A stretch of DNA of 64,000 bases from Platerodrilus igneus (GCA_036346225.1 JARFIW010000900.1:2418001-2482000); one strand, 5' to 3'. Shown: positions 45,107 through 57,294, counted from the stretch's first letter. The notes: generated by a model from the sequence alone, not told the origin. A program made the numbers and translations.

Positions 45107-45140
45107 TAGGTGACACCCTGTGTCATCTATAGGTTACCTA
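45082..45140. promoter_or_regulatory. Cluster of GGTGTCATCTATTG-like boxes
   Basis: Three boxes lie at the 5' end of the pogo coding region (minus: CCTATAGATGACAC, GGTGTCACCTATTGG, GGGGTGTCATCTATTG). The last is an exact 16-base inverted match to 45625-45640. They might be transposase binding sites or a tandem duplication of coding sequence. Confidence 0.4.
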
Positions 45141-46137
45141 CCAGTATCTTAATAAAATAAAATTACTATCTTTAAACATATTTAAAGAAAACATTCGCAT
45201 AGAATAGCATTTATAGCAAATCCGGAAATTCATTGCCTGACCCATGATGTCAATTATTGGCTTAATAGGATTTTCTAAACTAATAGCTGACACTGATGCT
45301 TGCAAATGCTTCATCAAAATCAACAGCATTAATGCATAATTTACAGATCACAATCGCATTCTAACCTTTATAATGTTATTTTATTGAACATAACACAGAA
45401 ACAAAAATAAAGAACCAGCTTACCTTGTTAATGATTTTACTAAGGACAACATATAAAACACACTATAATTTACTACTTCAGTGAGGAATGCTGTTTGCTA
45501 CTCTACAGCACAAAACAAAATGAAAGATCTGATTCATCACCTCAAGTATGATGTTCAACAATGTTACCACATCGTGTATTTTAGTAGGGAATATTTCTGG
45601 ACCTTACTAATACAGGTTTATTATGGGGTGTCATCTATTGGCATTTACAATTGTCTACTATTGGTGGTCTTACCTAGTTTTACAGTAGTATATAACCCTA
45701 TATTCAATAAATAGTTACAAACTCAAACAATAGGCATACCTCTTGTTACACTTTTACCTAGGAACATTTGTTCGAGAGGGAAGAAAATTATATATACTAT
45801 AGTTAAAACTAAACAGGGTTGTTCGCTTACCTAGGACCCAAAGCTTCAAGGGTAGTGTTTAAAACCCCAGTTGAACATACAAATTGAAGAACCTACACAC
45901 CTACACTAGTGACTTGTCACATAGTTAACAAAACCAGGAGAAGGATTTTGATTATATACTCACAAATATCTAAGGTGGAATTGTCATCAGTAAACAAAAT
46001 TGGGTACAATCAAGAAAAGAGCTTTTTATTAAAGATAAGTGTAAAAAATTATATTTTGCCTAATTATATCACAGGTGTGGTAACTTACATACAGTCCAAA
46101 ATAAACTACGATGAAACAATATCAACAAAAAATTCAA
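45107..46137. other. Flank of the pogo relic, no gene
   Basis: AT-rich. Contains the plus-strand box GGGGTGTCATCTATTG at 45625-45640. The small frames 45481-45714 and 45909-46166 are unrecognised. A 5' terminal repeat of the pogo element may lie here, but I could not pair one. Confidence 0.35.
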
Positions 46138-46934
46138 AATCGCTGTGGCACACTAAAAGGATGTAGACTAACACAATCGAAGGTTAGGAGTGGAGAGCTA
46201 AACTGAACCCGAAAATAATTCAAGGGAAAACCTAAGATAATACTTAGTAGGAATCAAAATCAAAAGATCAACCAATTTAAAAAAAAGAAAAATCATCCTG
46301 TTTGAAGAACCGACACTAGTAACCTGAAAGAAAAACAATACGGAACACGAACTTAAGTAATCCCAAGGGAACTAAAACCAACGAAAGAGAAAGAGAAAAA
46401 GAAAGAGAGAAAAGGTAAGAGTGCTAATAGTATAACTTAAATGGAATGACTAAATATGGATTTAAAAGAGCACATTCACGCGGTAGAAAACACACGGAAA
46501 TAGAAAAAAAAAACCTCAAAAGGGATTGGCGTCTCACGGACAAACCAAAAAGGGTGAAAAGAAGCTAGGAAGAAAACTAGCAGTAGAAACCAAAACAAAA
46601 CATAACTGTCAAGCCACAAGTATGCCAGGGAATGAAAAAAGAGCTGGAAGAAAAAAATGTACTTCAAGCTGCGGTAACAGGAAATCGTCTCAAACGGACA
46701 GTTCAGAAAAGAATAGCTAACAGACCAAAAAGTCGATCTAGTTGTAGTTTCTAGAGAAAAGGAAAATGTCCCAAAGAGTTTGCCACCGGAAGAGGATAGC
46801 GAACCAAATTAATTCAGCACAATGACCGACAGCAAGCAAAACCATCAAAAATAAAAGGAAATTGGAATAAGGGGTTCAGAAATTGAATGGGTACGTGATC
46901 CGAGAAGAAAATAAAGAAAAATAGAGAGGAGTTA

Positions 46935-47010
46935 TGGCTGAGCATGTGCGTGTGTGTGTGTGTGCGCGCGTGCACGTGCGTGTGTGTAGAGGTGTAGGTG
47001 TATTTGCTGC
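46935..47010. repeat. GT-rich microsatellite
   Basis: GTGCGTGTGTGTGTGTG-type sequence followed by GCGCGCGTGCACGTGCG and TGTAGAGGTGTAGGTG, inside unit 1 of the array. Units 2 and 3 lack it. Confidence 0.85.
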
Positions 47011-47639
47011 GTAGAGAGCGTGTTGGATTCCTTTAGTCGCTTTCTTCGACAGACAGGAGCTATTCTGATCCGAACTCACTCGGAGACTCGAAATGCTGCA
47101 TAACAAAAGAGTAAATGAATATTAAATCTAAAGAAAAGCAATAACAATAATAAACGAAAGTAGGGAGATGTAGAAGAAATTTAGACGCCAAAAATTTCAA
47201 CTTTTATACTGAGGCACTAGGATTGTCAGTGAAAGTCCTAAGTCTGACAAGCCTGCATATACTAATGAAGATAAAGTTGAAAATGTAAAGAAATTTGTAG
47301 CGCCACGTTGATCTAGTCAAATTTATGTCACGGTAATTTCGCCGTGGCCTACTAGAAGGATGCTGACTAACCACAATCGTAGAGTGGGGGTGGGAGAATA
47401 AAACTACGATAGATATGTTAAAAACTATCCAAAAAGAAATCCTTTACAGGAGGGAACCAAAAAAAGAAAGAAAAATCATCCGGTTCGAATAACCGAAGCT
47501 ACTAATCTAACTTCAGGTGTACCAGAAAAAGAAACAGTACGGAACACTAGCTTGCGATCCCAAGGAAACTAAAAACCAAAAAAAAAGAAAAAGGACAAGA
47601 GAAAAAAAGATGAGGGTTGTTTATAGTATATCTTAAATG

Positions 47640-47690
47640 AAATGATTAAATATGGGTATAAAAGAGCACATCCGCGCATTAGAACACAAA
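47640..47690 (+). promoter_or_regulatory. TATA-like box conserved between repeat units
   Basis: GGGTATAAAAGAGCACATCC at about 47655 recurs as GGGTACAAAAAAGCACATCC near 49320 and as GGATTTAAAAGAGCACATTC near 46457. Only unit 2 keeps a perfect TATAAAAG. This could mark an RNA polymerase II promoter of an LTR-like element. Confidence 0.35.
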
Positions 47691-49745
47691 CGTAAGCGAT
47701 ATGTGTGAAATTTGCTCGTTCAGATATAATAGCAAAATCACAATTACGTTGAAAAGATGCTAGAACCGAACATAAAACAGGGTTCCAATAGTTCAAAGCG
47801 CGATTACTCATTTTATTTGTACAGATAATAATATCCAAACGAGAATAATTTATTCGATAGCTACGTTATCAAACACATGTTCCGTTAGCGAAACGCGACT
47901 TGTAATATGAAGAAAAAAAGCAGTGATGAAGTGGATATAAGAATTAAATGCCTTAACAAATAAAATAAATTCTAGCTAATAACTAATCATGGGTGTCTCG
48001 TACAATTGGGTAAATTTCAAAAAGGGATGCCCACCTGAAATCAAATAATTTAGAAAAACGAAAATAGTTTTATTTAGGGCAGCTCAGGAAAGTGTCCAAA
48101 CAGGGGAACAGACGTAACAAATCGTTCCAACAAAATTAAAAGGTTGAGGTAGGAGACAAAAGTAGTGGACGAAGCAACTTACCAAAATGACAAACCTAAG
48201 GAAATCTCTTTCCACAAGCAAGAAAAACAAAAAGTCATCCAACTTAAACCTAGTACACACTAAAACTGAAAAGAGGAGTTGGGTGAGCAACCAACAAGGA
48301 TGAAAGTGGAATGACATACACATAACAAAGGTCGTCAAGGGACAGATGTCTATAAAAAAGATACACTACAGTTTTTGAACCTCAAAAAAAGATTGACTTG
48401 CCGCGGAAAAAACAAAAAGGATGATTAGGATGATTAGGATCAAGGAATAAAACTAGCAGTAAAAGCTAAAACAAGACATAACTGTCAAGCCTCAAGTATG
48501 ACAGGAAGAAAAAGTGTACTTCAAGCTGTGGCAACAGTGAATCGTATTCAACGGACAATCCGGGAAAAAATAGCTAACAAACTGAGAAGTCGATCAAATC
48601 GCAGTTTCCAGAGAAAAAAGAAAGGCAAGAAAAGGCGTGTTTACTGTGTAGACAGCGTGATGGATCGCTTTATTCGTCTCTTACGACAGGCAGGCCGCAT
48701 CGTTGAGCTATTCTGATCTGAACTTGCTCGGGGAATTCAAACGCCGTATAACAAAAGAGTAAACGAATTAAATCTAACGAAAAGCAATAGGAATGACGGA
48801 TGAAAGTAGAGAGGAGTAGAAGGAAATTTAAGCGCCAAAGTTTTAAACCTTCTATACGGAGACACTAGGAGTATGAGTGAAAGCTCCAAGTATGATAATC
48901 CTGCATAAATTTGAAGCGCCACGTTGGTGTAGCTAAATTGTATGTCGCGGTAATTTCGCTGTGACATACTAAAAGGATGCCGATTAACACAGTCGTAGAT
49001 TGGAGGCAGGGAGTAAAGGGAACAATTTAAGGGGAAAACCCGAAAAAATATCTTGTAGGAAACAAAAGCAGAAGACCAACTATCTTAAAAACTATCCGAA
49101 AAGAAATTCCTTATAGGAGCAATCAAAAAAAAAAGAGAGAAAGATAATTCGGTTCGGAGAACCGACACTAGTAATCTAACTTCAGGTTGTCAGAAAAGAC
49201 AACAGTACGGAACACTAACTTATATGATCCCAAGGAAACTAAAACCCAAAGAAAGAGAAGGAGCAAAAGGAAAAGAGAAAAATAAGGGTTGTTTATAGCT
49301 TAGATGAAACGAGTACATATGGGTACAAAAAAGCACATCCACGCGTAGAAAACAAATGAAAACAGACAAGGTGCTATGTGTGAAATTTGCTCGTTCAGAA
49401 ATAATAGCAAATGTCACAATTACGTTGCAAAAATTTTAGTACCGAATACAAAACGGGAGTTCAGTAGTTTAAGAGCATGATTTCTCATTTTGTTCGTACA
49501 GATAATAATATCAAAACGAGAATAATTCATTCGATAGTCAAGTTATCAAATAAATATTCCTATAGCGAAACACGACGTATAAACATGAGTGAAAGCAGTG
49601 GTGAAGTGGGTATGACAATTAAAATGCCTTATCGAGTAAAATAAATTATATAATATGCCAATAACTGATCCTGAGCGTATCATACAATTAGAGAAATTTC
49701 AAAAAGGTACGTCCAACTCGAATCAAATAATTAATTGAGAAAAAT

Positions 49746-50080
49746 TGAAATATTGCTTATTTATTTAAAGGAACGCAAAAAAGTGTCCAAGCAAAATAAA
49801 ACTTGACATTATTACTGCTCGAAACAACCTCTAATTAATTTTTAATTTGCTCTGCTCAAGAGTAAAGTGTCATGCATGAACAGAATCAATATAATTTGTA
49901 CTATTAAAATATAGAATTTCAGAATTTACACCATCACAGTTTCTTCGAAATCATCCTGAACTCCTGTTAGCTACAAGATTAAAGTATTTAACGTAAAGTT
50001 AGAACTCTTCCATAGTATCTAACTTTATATTTTAACAAGTTCTGTTGTATCAATTATAGAAAAACGATTGATTCGGCGCA
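49746..50080. other. No recognisable feature
   Basis: AT-rich sequence between two repeat arrays. Confidence 0.4.
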
Positions 50081-50520
50081 CGCAAAAGGGTGCTTTAGCC
50101 TTGAGGCTAATAATAGAACAGAATAGTTTTCGAGAGAACGGCGATGGCACAAAATATGAAACTTTATATTTTAGCAGTACAAATTATGTTGTTTCTAATG
50201 TAAGAGTAGGAATTGATTCCGATTATGCAAAAAAGTATTTTAGTCTTGAGGTTAAAAGGAGTTCGCGAAAATTTTGCAAGGAACACCCCAGTGTACAAAA
50301 TCTGCAGCTATATTTTAATCATACAATTATGTTGATTCTAACGTGTAACGATTGACTGCTCATGCAATCATGCAAAGGGCTAATAGTAGTTCAAGATGGT
50401 TTCCCAGAGGACGGCGAGAGTACAAAATCTAAAACTATGTTTTACCGGTACAAATTGTGTTGTTTGTAATATGCGAGTAACGATGAATTCTATTCATACA
50501 AAAGAAAACTTTATTTTTAA
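50081..50520 (+). repeat. Three tandem copies of a ~145 bp repeat
   Basis: Units begin at about 50081, 50227 and 50364. Shared blocks are GCAAAA..GTNNTTTAGYCTTGAGG, a purine-rich AGAGAACGGCGA-like segment, GTACAAAATNTG and TACAAATTATGTTGTTTCTA. The open frame 50068-50355 crosses two units and looks fortuitous. Confidence 0.75.
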
Positions 50521-51569
50521 GTGTAACCGATTTGAATTCACTTAGATGTTGTTTTAAATAGTTTGATTGAATATTTCAAGTGCTTTAGAGTAAGGGTCGT
50601 AGACTACAAGTCTGACTTCCAAAATCGTAAATAAAACAAAACAGATTTTCATTTACATGAAACAAGTACTGAATCAACAATATTACCAACTTTTTAGGAA
50701 TAAATTAAAGCGGAATAAATACATACTCACCCCCGTGACGAATACATTACTTACCACCTGGCCCCCGTTTATTATGTGATTACATGATCGGCTAAACTTA
50801 TACTGAGTACAAGTTCTATGTACCTCAGCGGATCTGTATGCCCTATAAAAGTACATATAAGAAATAAAATAAATAAAAGATTTGGGGTTCGCCTGCGGTA
50901 TATTGCTTCTTATATTAACAAATTAACTTTATATACATTTATCTCATTACGTTTACGATTAAAATAACAAAGGCCAAGTGCATGCATTTGGGAATATTTA
51001 AACTATATATTTTGTACGATACCAAAATTATTTAAATAAGTTGAACCAACTTAATGTGAGTACATCATCCTTGGCTCAGAATCGACTTGCCAGATAATCG
51101 ATAAAATTCTACGAACGTTAAAATGGTGCCGTGTATTTTTTCTGTCCTTGCTGATAGGAAATAGGATAACTAGGATCTCTACATCAGTAGCACTTTTACT
51201 TTTTCCCAGAAGATAATTTCATACGATGATCCCAACAAGTTATTATGACCAAATTTGCTCTACAATAAACTCTAGTATGCCGAATAAAGCAATAATTTTT
51301 ATATTTTCCAACTAAAGAGAAATAACTATTTCAACCCTAAAGTAGATTCACAGTAAAAATAAGAATCGTACAAGGAATAAGGGTACCTAAAATAAATGGA
51401 ATTAGGAAATGTACATGTGGTACCGCCATACTTACAAGAATGCTCTAGCGCTAAAATGGTTATCTAAAAATCCGGAACAATTCCGTTAAATACAATAATA
51501 CATACTAATTAATGTATACTAGAAACTCGCCTAACATTATCCCGCAGTAAATGATGCCGATGAGTTAAT
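50521..51569. other. No recognisable feature
   Basis: AT-rich, no frame or repeat that I can support. Confidence 0.4.
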
Positions 51570-52085
51570 TTCCATCATCATCTTCATCAGGTATTCAGTT
51601 CTAGAACTGGTTGGACGCGTACCCTCATTGTTTCCTAGTCTGAACCAACCTACATATTTCTCTGAAATTTGCACAGTCTGCATCTATCACTATCTGCGTG
51701 CGAAAATCTGATCTCGGTTTACCTCTACCTATCTTTTCCTATCTCTGCTAGTAGTATATCCCGTACTATTTCCCAGAAATGCCTTAGAACGTATCCTGTC
51801 CTTCTATTTCTCCTATTTTTTTATTTGCCACAGATATCTTTATTTTTCTACTATTTCTACAACCTATTTGTTATTAACCTTGTCTGACCATGCTACCATC
51901 CTCATACATCTGAAGCACAACATTCCAGAATGCTGCTACCTTTTTTCCGTCTGCTTTTCCTACTGCCCTTATTTCATAGACGTACTGTGCTGTGCTCCAC
52001 AGTATGCTTTGAACAGTTTTCTTCTTATATCTATGTTCGTTGTCTTTGAACATAGCTACTGTTCTTTCTTGTTTGATGCAGTTCG
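51570..52085 (-). pseudogene. RTE-like LINE C-terminal fragment
   Basis: The minus strand reads like the C-terminal block of the LINE at 22.5-25.4 kb: ACAACGAACATAGATATAAG (TTNID), then a TGGAGCACAGCACAGTACG segment and GAAAAGCAGACGG. The tail motif AATGAGGGTACGCGTCCAAC follows near 51612-51632. Stops interrupt it. Confidence 0.75.
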
Positions 52086-53379
52086 GTCACCTTCTATTGT
52101 TTTACAGTTAATTTCCAATCAACTAATTTGAATTACTAGAAAGAACTCTAAACCATTCGCCCGCTTTTATGAACGTGTAAAATCGAAGGGAAATATATCT
52201 TGCCGAACTACTGATAACGCGATTCAAATTTGAAAACAACACCTGTCTCATAGGCGTCGTCGATTCGTATAAAACTAAACGACTAGAATTATAGTTTTAC
52301 ACGGAATATAAATATGGAACAAGCTTGTACCCCCAGAACACTATAACTAACGCCAATACTCTTTGAACGAAGTCTGAAAATACGAGATATATTTAAAAAT
52401 GTAAATTATAAGTATTAATTATTGTGGAGGAGTATTATCCGCAATTACGTATATTTGTCTTAAGTGAACTTACATAAACAATAATTTAATCTAAAAAAAA
52501 ATTTGTATTCGGCAATGACAAATTAGAGAGGTCGTCTATAAAACATGTTAAAATAACTACGGTGGTAGTTCAAAATAAATCGCTTTATACGGGACTAATC
52601 ATTAAAATAAATTATTTGTAGGTTACGTATAAAATATGACGTTTAAAAGCGTTATTGGGTATAAAATTTTCAAGTTTTTCCATCAAGTAGACAAGAAACG
52701 GTATTATTTAGATACGAAATTGAAAGATGTTTTCTCGTCTGGTAATAGAATTAAAATGTTTTTAGTTTAGATAATAGTTACAATACCAACATAAAGAATA
52801 CGTTACATGCGATTTAAATTAGTATAGCTAGCTCATGATGCAATCGAAAACAGTTTTTTTTTACATTGATACAGAGATAGGAGCCAGCTTTTGACATAAG
52901 TTAAGGTGCCAATTATTACACACACTTTATATAACATTATATTGTTATACTGTAACATGAAATTTATAAACTAAACAGAACCAAATTCGGGAAAGAAAGG
53001 AAGTTTCTTTAACTATTAGGTGAACATAATTTTAATAAATATAAAATGTTGGAACTGATTATTCAATAATTAAAAAGGCATATTACGGATTAAATAACTT
53101 AACACGTAACATGATCTTGACCCAGAACAGTAGAAGCGAATTGTAATTTGCTCGTCAGAAGAAATAAAAAAATCGGAATAAAAATTGAATACCTATTCAT
53201 GAAAGGAAAAAGTTACAATACACAACTATTCTTATTATTGTAAAAATATTTACCGTTATTGTTGTTTCTGGTGCAATAACAATTATAAACGTACTAACCT
53301 TAATAAGTTAAGGACGGGTGTCATTCGCCAATTCGTAATTCTTTTGTTTAATCTGTCTTCTTTTCTGTATTTTTTATTC
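52086..53379. other. No recognisable feature
   Basis: AT-rich, no supported gene or repeat. Confidence 0.4.
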
Positions 53380-53639
53380 GTTTCAGTCAGGGATGGGCCG
53401 AAGCGGGATATGGCCGAATAGCTGAAGCACCGAAGCATCGGTTATCAATTAGATAGAAGCTTCGGTGCTTCAGCCGTACCATGCCTAGTTAGAAACCATA
53501 TCAGCTTTTTTATTTCTTATGCATGTACATTTATGTGTTTTGAATACAAAAATAAAAAACTCCAATTCATGATTGAAAATACAATTTAATTTAATCAAAT
53601 GAAAGTTGATTAATACTCATAATTCAACTTTTTTAAATT

Positions 53640-55433
53640 GTGGTGTAAAAAGAGCAGTTTTCTGCATTTTTATGGGCGGTAATCTACTTCTGGTTTCTTC
53701 GTGATGTTTCCCATTTCTAGAAATAGTTTTTCGCTACATACACTAGTTGCTGGTGTAGACAGATATTTTCTAGCAATTTCTGATAGTATTGGAAACAATC
53801 TTTTTTTCATCCCACCACTTCAGCGGTTAATCTGCTCTTTTTAATAATGGAATATCTAAATATAACTAGGTTTTAATTTCAGCATGAATCTGCTGTTAGG
53901 ACAGTCCCACCCAAATGCTTTTTTCCTTTTGCGTTTTCCTTTATAATCCCACAGCAACTTCACCAAAGCAAACTATTACGTTTTTCTTTTTGTCCAGATT
54001 GCGCATAGGTAAAATTTGTCTTATTTCTGATAACGGAATGTCTTCATCACTCGATTCATCGCTCGATAAAGATATATCTCCTGCAAGTTCTGACTCTGGG
54101 ACATATTCTTGAATTACAGCTCGTTTAATCTTTAGGTTACTTGTTTACATAGAACCTTCTTCATTATTCCCACTCCAAAGAAAATATGTCTTCCTTGAGA
54201 TAAAACTTCATTAAAGTTGCAACTGCTGTGGGTATAACTTCAGATATTGATGTAATGTTTGAAATCAGTGCTCTTGTGATTTCTTCAAAGGGCTCTTGTA
54301 AGTTTAGTAATGGTTCGATTAAAGCCCATTGATTTGTATTTAATGAATCCACGTTATTATCAGCACTATAAATGGTGAATGCCTTTTTTGTTCAAATATA
54401 CTTCGAAGCATATAAAATGTTAGTTCTACCGGGTTTGTACATCCTGCACTAATTTCTTTTTGCAGCATTTAATTCAGCTTGAATGTATTTTAAAATTGAA
54501 CATGTCGTGGGTGAATGATTAAAGTGGCTTACCAACTTTCTAGAGGTTGCTATCAAATCAGTTATTGACCTTTGAAATTTTAAACCTTCCATTATTAACA
54601 ACTGCAACGTATGAATAAAACACGACACATTTCTAATTCCAGCATTGTTATACCCCTTAACAATATTGGCAGCATTGTCTCTAATTATTATATAGACACG
54701 TGATGAGTCTATATTCCACATTTGAAGCATCTCAAGAATTATATTTTTAATTGCCTCAACCGTATGACTCTCAGAAAAATGTTCGCAGTTAAGAAATACA
54801 TGGTTAAACTGAAAACTTTCAATTAGCCAATGTCCTGTATAGTTTATAAAACTTTCATTTGTACGTGAACAGGTCTATATTCTGACGTGAACGATAGGGA
54901 CTTGACAATTTCAACTGCGATCTTATTCTTTATAGTTTCTAAAACACCATACATTTCTGGAATAATTGTGTTACTAAAAAAGTCTTTTGGGTAACACATA
55001 ATTTGGAGCAACTGTGCTCATAAGCCTTGTAAATCCTGTATTTTGGGCAACCATAAATGGCATACTGTCCAATGCTATCATTACTGCCTCAGCATAATGC
55101 AAAACCTAGCACGTTTGTCACCTATTTTTCATTTTTAGATTTTTCTAGAATATCATATAATGTTGTTTGTCGTTGTGGCTGAATAAACCAGTTGGTTATT
55201 TTTATTAGATGTACTTGATTCGGTTAGCTTCTTTTCGTCCTTGTATTTTTTATAGTCATCGGTATGACAGAAGTATGGAAGCTTTCTTTACAATTCCGCC
55301 GCGAGGTATTTGTAAGTTGCATAACTTACACTTAGCAAACTTTTCATTTTGGCACGAATTATAAAATTTCCAAATATCACCTTTTTTACCACTCATTTCA
55401 ATAAAAATTGTAGCGGGTTCGGACTTAGACATG
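53640..55433 (-). pseudogene. hAT transposase relic (BED finger, RNase H-like, dimerisation)
   Basis: From the 5' end on minus: MSKSEPATIFIEMSGKKGDI with a BED-type finger (FAKCKLCNLQIPRGG, about 55300-55433), a broken central part, RDNAANIVKGYNNAGI and CFIHTLQLLIMEGLKFQRS (54449-54730), then QWALIEPLLNLQEPFEEITR (54164-54352). The C-terminal PLKWWDEKK and a decayed version of the hAT C-terminal block lie near 53700-53850. This is the ZBED/hobo-Activator architecture. Many stops and frame changes make it inactive. Confidence 0.85.
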
Positions 55434-55613
55434 CTAAATTATACACTATATGATAAGCTCTATATAAAAGTTGCCTTAAACTGTAAAACCACCCACTGCT
55501 GTTTGCCTAAACCCTTTAAAGAGCGACATAAAAATATTAAATAGACCTCCTACTGTGTGGTAGTACCTCTCGAGAAAATAAGTTATTGTTCCTAGTAAGG
55601 GACTGGTTTGCGG

Positions 55614-55925
55614 TTTCAGACAGTGAGGCGTCGCCGTGGATCAATGTAGTAAGCGTAAGACTACGGATCCCAAGGTCCTGGGTTCAAATCCCGACACGGC
55701 CGACTGCTTGAAAAATGGCAGGTGAGCATTTTTCACAAAAATTACGCCCTCGTTCGGATGAGAGGTTAAATGGAGGTCCCGTGTGTGAGTGTTGTCACGC
55801 ACGTTAAAGATCACTACCTTGCCTAACGGCAGGGGTTCGGCAAAATTCTAAATTTCCAGGCAACAAAAAACTCGCCTCCTGGCCAATGTAGTACCTTCGG
55901 GTGGAGTATTGGAAATGTAAATGAA
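55614..55925 (+). mobile_element. tRNA-derived SINE, copy 1
   Basis: The head is tRNA-like: an acceptor-type pairing GCCGTG/CACGGC encloses GGATCAATGTAGTAAGC (A-box region) and CCTGGGTTCAAATCCCGAC, with B box GGTTCAAATCC at 55681-55691. The body includes TTGAAAAATGGCAGGTGAGC, TTTTTCACAAAAATTACGC, AATGGAGGTCCCGTGTG and ends near GGGTGGAGTATTGGAAATG. A second copy is at 56716-57010. It is inserted in the hAT element at 53.4-56.4 kb and is probably Pol III-transcribed. Confidence 0.85.
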
Positions 55926-56429
55926 CGGTTTCAGATAATGATGCCAACATTATCCTAAAAGAATATTCCACTTGTATTTCTGTTGCGAGGTTCAGTTCTG
56001 AAACATAAAAATGAATACCCATGGCTATTGAATGACTATTTAATTTACTGGAGTTTTTCTATCTTTAAAGGTTTACTGCTAAATAATAATGAGATATAGA
56101 AATTTCAAGCATAAATACAAAATGACACATTTGGCAACATTTTAAGCAAAAATTAAATTCCTGCAATCTATGACTTGCTTTGCTGATAAATTGTGCATAT
56201 GAATGCTTGTAAATAGTATTGCTTGGGATACCTAACATAACTTTCTCTAAATACAACTGAATATTCATAAAAGACTTTAAATTCTATGAATTTACAGCTT
56301 TCACAGGTGAAGCAAAAATTTCCTTAACTACATGCTTCAACCAGCACTTCGGCCACTTTCTTCCGGAGCAGTCCGAAGTGTCCGAAAACCGTAGCGATAT
56401 CGATGCTTCGACCCATCCCTAGTTGCAAT

Positions 56430-56715
56430 AAACTTTTTCAGAGCATCTTGTATCTCAAATTGAGGTACTAGTACATCTGTAAAAATATTCGCTTAAAACG
56501 TCCATTGCATTTAATAGTCGCGTTGTTTTCTGCATTTCGCTACAGTCTATTAGGGCAAACGATTTCTGCCCGTGTTAAGTGCGGTCATTCTGATTTCTTC
56601 AAACCCCACCTGCGGAAAGTTCTGAAAGAACCGCCTGTACTTGTTTTCGTCTACAATCGTTTATTTACTTTTCGTGGCTAATCCGTCTATTTTCTTGTAG
56701 ATGCACTTGGTTGAG
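56430..56715. other. Spacer between hAT element and SINE
   Basis: No feature recognised. Confidence 0.35.
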
Positions 56716-57010
56716 TTCCGCGGCGTAGTTGGTATACGTGTGACTACTACGCCCAAGGTCCCGGGTTCAAATCCCGACACGATCCGCTTGAAAAATGTTA
56801 GGCGAGCATTTTTCACAAAAATACGCACTCGTAAGGATGACAGGTAAAATGGAGGTTCTGTGGGTGAGTGTTGTTACGCACGTTAAAGGTCCTTTCTTTG
56901 CATGGAACAGCAAAAGTTTAGCAAAATTCATAATTTTACAGGTAAAAAAACTTGCTTCCTGACCAATTTAGTACTTTCGGGTGGAGTATTGAAAAATCAA
57001 ATGTAGTGTA
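56716..57010 (+). mobile_element. tRNA-derived SINE, copy 2
   Basis: Same family as copy 1. A box-like GCGTAGTTGGTATACG at about 56723-56738, B box GGTTCAAATCC at 56764-56774. The body matches copy 1 (GAAAAATGTTAGGCGAGCAT, AATGGAGGTTCTGTGGGTG, ACGCACGTTAAAG, GGGTGGAGTATTGAAAA) with clear divergence. The tRNA heads differ more than the bodies. Confidence 0.85.
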
Positions 57011-57207
57011 ATTAAGAACATGCCAAGTATTCCGCCTGGAAAAGCTAAACTATTTTAGGCGAAATTAGGCCCCACTATCTTAAGTGGCTATTGGATAGTT
57101 TGAGTTGTAATAGATGGTTTTTGATATAGTGAATGGTGTAAAAACCTTTCTGAACAAAATAGATACCTTGACTTTCAGGGCTATCTCTTAACAAGAGTAA
57201 TAGTATA

Positions 57208-57294
57208 TTACATACCGAGCAAGGAAGTAGATCATTACAGCCGGGGGTAGCTATAAGCACGAGGCTGGAATGATCCTTCCCACGAGGTATGTAA
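57208..57294. repeat. Imperfect 87-base hairpin
   Basis: TTACATACC (57208-57216) pairs with GGTATGTAA (57286-57294), and AGATCATTACAGCC (57229-57242) with GGCTGGAATGATCC (57263-57276) at 12 of 14 positions. The apex is about 20 bases. It could be a folded RNA, a small palindromic MITE or a piece of a repeat family. Confidence 0.65.

Larger units (their letters stand above)
46138..49745 (+). repeat. Array of a ~1.6 kb non-coding repeat (three partial or full units)
   Basis: Unit 1 is about 46138-47290, unit 2 about 47291-48905 and unit 3 about 48906-49745, all plus-oriented. Each starts with a GCGCCACGTTG/ACGGTAATTTCGC...AAAAGGATG block. It continues with ACAGTACGGAACAC, a GGGTATAAAAGAGCACATCC box, TGTGTGAAATTTGCTCGTTC and, in the second half, TAACTGTCAAGCC..CAAGTATG and TTCAAGCTG. 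Unit 1 lacks about 700 bp of the middle; unit 3 lacks the second half. Divergence of roughly 15-20 percent by eye. No coding frame is conserved. Confidence 0.85.
53388..56421 (-). mobile_element. hAT transposon with decayed transposase and nested SINE
   Basis: Ends CAGGGATGGGCCGAAGC (53388) and inverted TAGGGATGGGTCGAAGC (to 56421) are typical hAT terminal repeats. Flanking 8 bp GTTTCAGT (53380-53387) and GTTGCAAT (56422-56429) match at 6 of 8. The left sub-terminal region has a further GCTTCGGTGCTTC inverted repeat. A minus-strand transposase relic fills 53640-55433, and a tRNA-derived SINE (55614-55925) is inserted in the 5' part. Confidence 0.85.

Noticed and set aside
46890..47010. Poly-His/Thr/Arg minus frame over the GT microsatellite
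   Set aside because: Produced by the simple repeat.
51575..51600. Hammerhead-like CTGATGA...GAAA on minus
   Set aside because: The segment between the boxes is ATGATGATG-like and cannot form stem II.
55630..55703. Functional tRNA gene
   Set aside because: The B box is good, but the head continues into a body shared with 56716-57010 and the anticodon arm is poor; it is a SINE head.
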